From Geoalkalibacter_A sp034189505 (GTDB taxonomy: Bacteria > Desulfobacterota > Desulfuromonadia > Desulfuromonadales > Geoalkalibacteraceae): 29,522 nt of DNA. Below the pieces are notes generated by a model. It was not told where the DNA came from. It did not search any database and was given only the letters and a program-made list of their open reading frames with translations. The stretch is from positions 1-29,522 of the forward strand of contig JAXHUR010000040.1 in assembly GCA_034189505.1 (NCBI GenBank). The letters are read 5' to 3'. Every line of letters starts with the position of its first letter. Positions within the stretch are counted from its first letter, which is position 1. Below are positions 24,916 to 29,522 of this stretch, in pieces. The translations under genes and the position numbers were made by a program.

Positions 24916-25863
24916 ATGAAGTTATTTTCTTCGCCCTTGATGTTTCTGCTCGGGGTGTCTGTCGTGAGCATGCTGCTGTCTGGTTGCAGCACTCCAGTTC
25001 GGGAAAATGCCATGCTTGAACAGGCCAGAGCAGTGTTTGCTGAAGCCCAGAGCAACCCCGACGTGCAGAAGAATGCGCCACTCGAACTGCAAAAAGCAAA
25101 AATCGATCTGGATCAAGCGGAAAAATCGCTGCAACAAGGGGCCGAGGATCCAGAAGTGGAACACTTCGCCTATCTTGCCAAGCAACGTACCGCCATCGCC
25201 CGGGAAACCGCCAAGGTCAAACTGGCGGAGCAGGCGGTGGATGAGGCCAGTGCGGAACGGGGTGCGGTCCTTCTGAAAGCCCGGACCCATGAGGCGCAGC
25301 AGGCGGTGCGATTGGCTGAAGAGCAGAAAAGGCAAGCCACGCTTGCCGGTGAGCGGGCGGATGCCGCCCGTCTGGAAGCCGGGACGATGACCGCAGAAGC
25401 ACAAAAAGCCAGAGCCGAGACGCTGGTGGCCGAAGAACAAGGGAGGAATCTGGAAAAACAGATCGCCGAGTTGCAGGCCACCCAATCTGAACGGGGGCTG
25501 GTGATTACCTTGGGCGATGTTCTTTTCGACACCAACAAGAGCGAACTCCGATCAGGAGCGCGGTACACCATCGACAAGCTCGCAGCGTTTCTGGCCGAAT
25601 ACCCGAAACGCAATGTATTGATCGAAGGCTTTACCGACAGTACCGGCGCCGTGGAATACAACCTGCGCCTCTCCGAACGCCGCACCGAAGCGGTACGCAG
25701 TGCCCTCGTGGCCAGAGGAGTCGATCCGCGCCGGCTCATGACCCGCGGTTATGGTGTCGAGTTCCCCGTAGCCAGCAACGAAACGGCCGAAGGCCGACAG
25801 CGTAACCGGCGCGTCGAGGTCATCATTTCGGATGAAAAAGGTCGCATACTGGAACGAAAATAA
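24916..25863 (+). CDS. DUF4398-OmpA peptidoglycan-binding lipoprotein
   Basis: 315 aa. A signal peptide with lipobox LLSGC gives lipidated Cys24. Residues 30-110 resemble the DUF4398 helical repeat of the upstream lipoprotein. Residues 110-195 are an Ala/Glu/Arg-rich coiled coil. Residues 200-315 form an OmpA-like C-terminal domain: ITLGDVLFDTNKSELRSGA, then EGFTDSTGAVEYNLRLSERR. Asp241 and Arg256 are the residues that bind diaminopimelate in peptidoglycan in this family. It probably links the outer membrane to the cell wall. The ribosome site is AAAGGAG. It lies 47 bp after the preceding gene in the same sigma-54-driven run, which fits an envelope-strengthening role. Confidence 0.88.
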   Translation: MKLFSSPLMFLLGVSVVSMLLSGCSTPVRENAMLEQARAVFAEAQSNPDVQKNAPLELQKAKIDLDQAEKSLQQGAEDPEVEHFAYLAKQRTAIARETAKVKLAEQAVDEASAERGAVLLKARTHEAQQAVRLAEEQKRQATLAGERADAARLEAGTMTAEAQKARAETLVAEEQGRNLEKQIAELQATQSERGLVITLGDVLFDTNKSELRSGARYTIDKLAAFLAEYPKRNVLIEGFTDSTGAVEYNLRLSERRTEAVRSALVARGVDPRRLMTRGYGVEFPVASNETAEGRQRNRRVEVIISDEKGRILERK

Positions 25864-25933
25864 TAAGACCTCAGGACTTGTGGAATGTTTCGAGGAGGGG
25901 GAAGTCAACCACGATCAGCGATTGGAGGACATT

Positions 25934-26113
25934 ATGAAATCGGGCATCCGGGACAAGGCGCAAGGCGTATTGCACGAGATGAAAGGCAAGGTCAAGGAAG
26001 TGGCCGGCAAGCTCACCGATAATTCAAAGTTGGAGGCCGAAGGCAAGGCGGAGAAAATGGCCGGTAAAGCTCAAGGCAAAGTCGGTGAAGTGAAGAGGGA
26101 CCTCGGTGAATAA
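25934..26113 (+). CDS. CsbD-family stress protein
   Basis: 59 aa, MKSGIRDKAQGVLHEMKGKV and then KEVAGKLTDNSKLEAEGKAEKMAGKA and KVGEVKRDL: the typical small, highly charged CsbD pattern at normal length. CsbD-like proteins are general-stress induced in many bacteria, and their biochemical role is not known. The ATG at 25934 follows TTGGAGGA. A longer in-frame start at 25832 lies inside the OmpA gene and is unlikely. A decayed relative lies at 24362. Confidence 0.85.
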   Translation: MKSGIRDKAQGVLHEMKGKVKEVAGKLTDNSKLEAEGKAEKMAGKAQGKVGEVKRDLGE

Positions 26114-26181
26114 TGAGTGCGGCCTGTCAGGCCCCGGGGTATTTGCCAGCCACAGCAAGATCCGTCGGAGAGGAGCATCAT

Positions 26182-26344
26182 ATGTTGAGGACTAGTGCGG
26201 TGTGTGGTGCTCCGCATTGCACCCTGGGGGATTGGAGTGGTGAGTGCCGCCATGGACGGTTTTATTCTTCTTTAGCCGGTTATTGCCATCACCATTGCCA
26301 CCATCGTCGTGGTTATCGAATTTATCGCAGACGACAGAGTCTGA
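26182..26344 (+). pseudogene. Decayed lmo0937-family small membrane protein gene
   Basis: It starts GGAGAGGAGCATCAT-ATGTTGAGGACT, closely like the intact gene at 27270 (GGAAAGGAGCATCTC-ATGTTGTGGACT). The first codons give MLRTSAV (intact: MLWTIAV). After a one-base shift the other frame reads WGIGVVSAAMDGFILL, a TAG stop (26273-26275), then PVIAITIATIVVVIEFIADDRV. That matches WALGLVSGYTLGSFIHVLL and VIALVVVVVGFIQGRRV of the intact protein. One frameshift and one stop therefore break the gene. Confidence 0.6.
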
Positions 26345-26392
26345 TCGGCGACTGCCGATTCTGATGGGTCCGCATCACTGAAAGGGACGTTC

Positions 26393-26617
26393 ATGAACGC
26401 AATCAAGATGGCGGCTATCGTACTGATCGTGCTCGGCATTCTGGGGTTGGGCTACGGCGGGTTCACCTACACCAGGGACACCCACCAAGCCAATCTGGGT
26501 CCGCTCGAACTGACGGTCAAGGATCAACAGCGGGTCAACATCCCGCTATGGGCAGGCGTCGGGGCGATCCTCGCTGGCGGTGTCCTCCTGGTCATGGGAG
26601 GCAAGAAAAGCTGGTAA
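26393..26617 (+). CDS. DUF3185-family small membrane protein
   Basis: 74 aa with two membrane segments: residues 5-26 (MAAIVLIVLGILGLGYGGFTY) and 50-69 (IPLWAGVGAILAGGVLLVMG). Between them is a short soluble loop, LGPLELTVKDQQRVNIP, which is characteristic of DUF3185 proteins. The function is unknown. The ribosome site is AAAGGGACG. It is the last gene of the second stress run; no terminator is obvious after it. Confidence 0.8.
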   Translation: MNAIKMAAIVLIVLGILGLGYGGFTYTRDTHQANLGPLELTVKDQQRVNIPLWAGVGAILAGGVLLVMGGKKSW

Positions 26618-26832
26618 GCCCCCGGCTTCCCGCCAATTTGCCGCTTCGCATCCCGGCTATTATTCGTTAAGCCTGAGGATCGGAGCGTCTCTGTCGATTG
26701 GAGCGGGCCAAAACGACCGACCCCAAGCTGCAGCCTTGCTTGTGCGGCGTTCCGATGTACGCCTCCGCGCAAGGCTTTGATATTCTTGACCTTGCAAAAA
26801 ATTGCTCGTTTCCAATATGAAAACTGCACTAT

Positions 26833-26858
26833 TTTCCTCCGGACTTTCCGGATGGAAA
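26833..26858. repeat. 11-bp hairpin downstream of the DUF3185 gene
   Basis: TTTCC-TCCGGA, loop CTT, TCCGGA-T-GGAAA: eleven pairs with one bulged base. There is no run of T after it on the plus strand, so a classical terminator is doubtful, though it is the only candidate between the second and third stress runs. Confidence 0.35.
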
Positions 26859-26952
26859 CTATCTCGTCATCAAGAGCGCGAGAACCAGAAAAGACTTCAG
26901 CGCGAAATCGACGTGGCGCCACCTTGAATGTCCCGGCGCGTCAGCACGGAAA

Positions 26953-26986
26953 CCGTTAAATATGACGGCTATGTCGTATATGGCGG
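26953..26986 (+). promoter_or_regulatory. Upstream activator element 3 (diverged)
   Basis: CCGTTAAATATGACGG, CTATGTCGTA, TATGGCGG: the same order as elements 1 and 2 (TATGACGG, a TATGTC spacer, then a second half-site). TATGACGG starts 120 bp before the -24 element, against 121 and 122 in the others. Confidence 0.55.
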
Positions 26987-27080
26987 GTCCGGCGGACGGG
27001 TTTTTCTTCAAGACTTCTGTCCATAGCAAAAAAATCGAATATAAACAGGCATCTGACCCATCCCCTTGCGAAATTTACGG

Positions 27081-27096
27081 TGGCATGCTCGATGCA
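27081..27096 (+). promoter_or_regulatory. Probable sigma-54 promoter of the third stress run
   Basis: TGGCATGCTCGATGCA: GG at 27082-27083, ten bases, GC at 27094-27095. It differs from consensus at CAC (CAT) and TTGC (ATGC). It is weaker than the other two on sequence alone, but the conserved spacing to an upstream element supports it. Confidence 0.6.
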
Positions 27097-27269
27097 GAAG
27101 ACTTAGATCAGAAGAATTGAACAGCGCTCGTGCTTTGCGCTCGAGCCGTCGCGAAGGCTGATAACGAGAGCTTCGGTCTCAGCGGGAATCCGGGCGTTGA
27201 AGCAAAACCAACAACGTACGACTGGATGGTTGTTGCCGGAAGGCCGCCGCTGTCGGAAAGGAGCATCTC

Positions 27270-27416
27270 ATGTTGTGGACTATCGCCGTTATCCTTATCG
27301 TCCTCTGGGCCCTGGGCCTGGTGAGCGGCTACACGCTCGGTTCGTTCATTCACGTTCTGCTGGTCATTGCCCTGGTTGTGGTGGTTGTCGGCTTTATTCA
27401 AGGGCGCAGAGTCTAA
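27270..27416 (+). CDS. lmo0937-family small membrane protein
   Basis: 48 aa, MLWTIAVILIVLWALGLVSG, then YTLGSFIHVLLVIALVVVVVGFIQGRRV. Two membrane segments around a short turn with the conserved YTxGxFIHxLLVIA pattern of this family. The function is unknown; members often sit among stress genes. The ribosome site is AAAGGAG, 7 bp upstream. A broken paralogue is at 26182. First gene after the third sigma-54 promoter. Confidence 0.82.
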   Translation: MLWTIAVILIVLWALGLVSGYTLGSFIHVLLVIALVVVVVGFIQGRRV

Positions 27417-27448
27417 AAGGGCAAAAGCCATAGAAAGGGAGGAGCCAC

Positions 27449-27604
27449 ATGATCGGAACCATTGTCCTCGTCGTCGTGGTCCTGCTGTTGCTGGGTGCGT
27501 TGCCGACCTGGCCACACAGCAGGCAGTGGGGCTACTTCCCCAGCGGTGGATTGGCGCTGATTCTGCTGATTCTTCTGCTGCTTATGCTGACCGGCCGGTT
27601 ATAG
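27449..27604 (+). CDS. DUF3309-type small membrane protein
   Basis: 51 aa: MIGTIVLVVVVLLLLGALPT, then WPHSRQWGYFPSGGLALILL and a hydrophobic C-terminal segment ending LMLTGRL. The LGALPxWPHSRxWGYxPSGGLG core is the hallmark of DUF3309. Two membrane helices with a conserved periplasmic or cytoplasmic turn. The role is unknown. GGGAGGAG lies 5-6 bp upstream, and the gene is 32 bp after the lmo0937-like gene, so the two are probably co-transcribed. Confidence 0.82.
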   Translation: MIGTIVLVVVVLLLLGALPTWPHSRQWGYFPSGGLALILLILLLLMLTGRL

Positions 27605-27670
27605 AGGGTTCCAGAGCAGCGCGGGCGGCGCTCCGATCAGAGCGACCATGAACACCACAAAGGGATAACC

Positions 27671-28066
27671 ATGATCAATGCCACCATCAAAATCACGGTG
27701 CCGCCCGAGAAACGTAAGGAGTTTCTGCAGACTCTTCGTGGCTGCCTTGATCCGATCCGTCAAGAGCAGGGGTGCCTGAGCTGCAGCTGCTACGTGGATA
27801 TTGAAGCGGAAAACACGCTTTTTTTCAGGGAGGAGTGGCGTACCAGCGAGGATCTTGAAAACCATGTGCGCTCGGTCATTTTCTGCGTTCTGGTCGGAGC
27901 CATGAGTTTGCTGAAAAAGCCGCCGGAGATCAGGTTCAGCACCATCGCTTCCACCGTCGGTGTGGAGGCGATTCAGGCAATACGAAACTCGCCGACAGCG
28001 GAGCCGGGCAGTTTTGGTCACACCAATCACCGGAGGTTGAACGGAAAGGTCCCCCAGGCAGAATAA
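27671..28066 (+). CDS. ABM-family putative quinol monooxygenase
   Basis: 131 aa. Residues 1-95 form an antibiotic-biosynthesis-monooxygenase (dimeric alpha-beta barrel) domain: NATIKITVPPEKRKEFLQTL, then PIRQEQGCLSCSCYVDIEAE and FFREEWRTSEDLENHVRS. Members are small cofactor-free oxygenases (YgiN-like) or related barrel proteins; the substrate here cannot be told. The Cys-rich CLSCSCY stretch replaces the more usual CxxYxLY. The C-terminal 35 residues are low-complexity and unlike the family, possibly an extension. It lies 66 bp after the DUF3309 gene. Confidence 0.72.
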   Translation: MINATIKITVPPEKRKEFLQTLRGCLDPIRQEQGCLSCSCYVDIEAENTLFFREEWRTSEDLENHVRSVIFCVLVGAMSLLKKPPEIRFSTIASTVGVEAIQAIRNSPTAEPGSFGHTNHRRLNGKVPQAE

Positions 28067-28143
28067 CCCGATCCCTGGCGGAACTTCCCGCTGATGTATT
28101 TACCCGGTCCATCAGGGCCACCCACACCAAGGAGAAAAATTCC

Positions 28144-28458
28144 ATGTTAAAATTTCAGCGCATCGTACAATTGATGGTTTGTCTGGTCGTGATCGCCGCT
28201 TTCATGGGATGTGCCTCAACGGAGACCAAATCAGGCACCGGCGAGTACATCGACGATACAGTCATTACCACCAAGGTCAAAACCGCACTTTTTGCTGAAC
28301 CGGACCTGAAGAGTCTGCAGATTAATGTCGAGACCTTCAAAGGGGTGGTTCAGCTCAGCGGTTTTGTCGATTCTGCCCAGAGCGTCAAAAAGGCAGCAGA
28401 CGTTGCCCGCGGCGTCAAGGGGGTCGTCTCGGTCAAAAACGATTTGATCGTTCGCTGA
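28144..28458 (+). CDS. BON-domain lipoprotein (OsmY-like)
   Basis: 104 aa. A signal peptide ends in AAFMGC, a weak lipobox with Cys23, so a periplasmic or membrane-anchored protein is expected. Residues 35-104 form one BON domain: IDDTVITTKVKTALFAEPDL, then VETFKGVVQLSGFVDSAQSV and VKGVVSVKNDLIV. BON proteins such as OsmY bind membranes and respond to osmotic or envelope stress. The ribosome site AAGGAG precedes the ATG. Last gene of the third stress run; it fits the osmotic theme of the glucan synthase. Confidence 0.85.
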   Translation: MLKFQRIVQLMVCLVVIAAFMGCASTETKSGTGEYIDDTVITTKVKTALFAEPDLKSLQINVETFKGVVQLSGFVDSAQSVKKAADVARGVKGVVSVKNDLIVR

Positions 28459-28592
28459 TGTCCCGTGCCTTTGCCGGCAAGTAAAACTGCTTAGAATGAA
28501 CAGGAGGAACTAACCCCACGAAGCACTATGCCGAGAAACCTGCAAAATAGAGGCTGAAAAGACTGATCAAACCCGATTCAGGTGGAGGATGC

Positions 28593-29468
28593 ATGGCGGT
28601 CAACCGACCCGCAAAACCGACGGACGAATCCCTGGAACTGCGTCATCAAGCCGAAGAGCAGGTGCGCTTGAACAAGACCAGGGCGCAGACTCCGCCGAGC
28701 AGGGAGGAGGCGTTGCGACTCGTTCATGAGCTTCAGGTCCACCAGCTCGAGCTGCAGATGCAGAATGCGCAACTGGCCCAGGCCCGCGACGAGCTGGAAG
28801 CCGCCAACATCGACCTGGAGGCTTTCAATTACACCCTCGCCCATGACCTGCGCCAGCATCTGATGACCATCAACGGGTACTGTCAGCTCATTCAGGATCT
28901 GAGCGTCGCGGAGCGCGCGGAAAAATCCCAGGAATATCTCGAGGACATCTACCAGAGCACTCTTTCCATGAGCCGCCTCATAGACACTCTGCTTGAATTT
29001 TCCAGTGTCGCTAACGGTGAAGTGCGCCGTCAATCCATCGACCTGAGCGCCATCGCCGAAGCAGTGGTGGCCGAACTGACCCATATGGCCGACGCACCCC
29101 GTTACACCTTTCACATCGCCCGGGGAATCCTGGTCGACGCCGATCCCGACCTGTTGCGGGTTGTACTGGATAATCTCATCGGTAATGCCTGCAAGTATTC
29201 CGGCAACCGCGACGGCGTGGTGATCGAATTCGGCGCGACCTCCGCTTACGGGAAACAGGCCTGCTTTGTGCGGGACAATGGGCCGGGCTTTGACATGGCG
29301 CTGGCCGGCAAGCTCTTCCTTCCTTTCCAGCGCCTTCCCGGCACCAAAGTCGAAGGTCACGGCATCGGGTTGGCTACCGTGGAGAGGATTGTCAAGCGTC
29401 ATGGCGGCAGGGTGTGGGCCGAGAGTGAAAAAAGCAAGGGTGCAACCTTCTTTTTTACCCTCGGTTGA
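28593..29468 (+). CDS. Histidine kinase with short coiled-coil leader
   Basis: 291 aa, no membrane segment and no PAS domain. Residues 37-72 (EEALRLVHELQVHQLELQMQ and onward) closely match the leader of the sigma-54 activator at 13433. The H-box is LAHDLRQHLMTINGY with His84; the usual proline after HDLRxx is replaced by His. ATP-binding boxes: N-box NLIGNACKYS (Asn198), G1 VRDNGPGFD (about 228), F-box LFLPFQRL, and G2 GHGIGLATVERIVKRHGG (about 256). All catalytic boxes are present, so it should be active in the cytoplasm. No partner response regulator is seen in this window. The ATG follows GGTGGAGG. It lies 134 bp after the BON gene. Confidence 0.88.
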   Translation: MAVNRPAKPTDESLELRHQAEEQVRLNKTRAQTPPSREEALRLVHELQVHQLELQMQNAQLAQARDELEAANIDLEAFNYTLAHDLRQHLMTINGYCQLIQDLSVAERAEKSQEYLEDIYQSTLSMSRLIDTLLEFSSVANGEVRRQSIDLSAIAEAVVAELTHMADAPRYTFHIARGILVDADPDLLRVVLDNLIGNACKYSGNRDGVVIEFGATSAYGKQACFVRDNGPGFDMALAGKLFLPFQRLPGTKVEGHGIGLATVERIVKRHGGRVWAESEKSKGATFFFTLG

Positions 29469-29522
29469 GGGCGTGGCTCTGAAATGCGGAGGCACGCCGA
29501 AGAGAACGGCGACTGATACCTC

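Larger units (their letters stand above)
26618..27269 (+). other. 652-bp intergenic region with the third sigma-54 control region
   Basis: I see no credible gene here: open frames are short and lack ribosome sites and family features. It holds an 11-bp hairpin (26833-26858), the diverged activator element (26953-26986), the sigma-54 promoter (27081-27096) and a leader of about 160 nt before the ATG at 27270. The stretch 26640-26830 shows nothing I can name. Confidence 0.55.

Noticed and set aside
26777..26959. 60-codon frame in the intergenic region before the third promoter
   Set aside because: No ribosome site, no family resemblance, and it runs into the activator element; probably chance.
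28459..28592. A fourth sigma-54 promoter before the histidine kinase gene
   Set aside because: The closest GG and GC pair (GCCGGCAAG to CTGC) is 11 bases apart instead of 10, and no TATGACGG-type element lies upstream.

Overview
The window looks like chromosomal DNA of a GC-rich deltaproteobacterium, most likely of the Desulfuromonadales/Geobacter group. The clues are DNA-binding EIIA(Ntr) fusions, a group-4-hydrogenase-like membrane complex without nickel ligands, PAS-rich sigma-54 signalling, and palindromic extragenic repeats. This placement is inference from gene content. No rRNA, tRNA, CRISPR array, phage or transposase gene was seen.

Region 1 (1-1904): two divergent paralogous regulators, each an excisionase-type helix-turn-helix fused to a PTS EIIA(Ntr)-like domain. 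Their promoters look alike, with TTGACA, an nnTAAT -10 box and a TGTCC-N5-TGTCC direct repeat at the start point. Region 2 (1921-10577): a compact operon for an eight-component HyfB/C/E/F/G/I-like complex, starting with a tiny membrane protein and ending with a DUF815-type AAA+ ATPase. The large subunit has lost all four NiFe-binding cysteines, so this is a hydrogenase-related (Ehr-type) complex rather than a hydrogenase. Two copies of a 122-bp palindromic repeat, in opposite orientation, sit in front of and inside this operon.

Region 3 (10787-15154): a CheB-CheR-PAS fusion whose reading frame is broken by a run of seven G near the CheB active-site serine, followed by a PAS-containing sigma-54-dependent activator with a TTG start. 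Region 4 (15182-24073): an 8.6-kb cyclic beta-glucan synthase (NdvB/Cgs-like) gene. Region 5 (24112-28458): two runs of small envelope and stress genes: DUF4398 lipoprotein, DUF4398-OmpA lipoprotein, CsbD, DUF3185, lmo0937-like, DUF3309, ABM monooxygenase and BON lipoprotein. Two decayed relatives (a CsbD start and an lmo0937-like gene) lie among them. Region 6 (28593-29468): a histidine kinase whose N-terminal leader resembles that of the sigma-54 activator.

The most interesting signal ties regions 3-5 together. The glucan synthase gene and both runs of stress genes are each preceded by a sigma-54 -24/-12 promoter. A shared TATGACGG-type upstream element sits 120-122 bp before each promoter. 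The activator gene next to the first of these sites is the obvious candidate regulator. This would be an envelope or osmotic-stress regulon combining periplasmic glucan synthesis with small membrane and lipoprotein stress factors.
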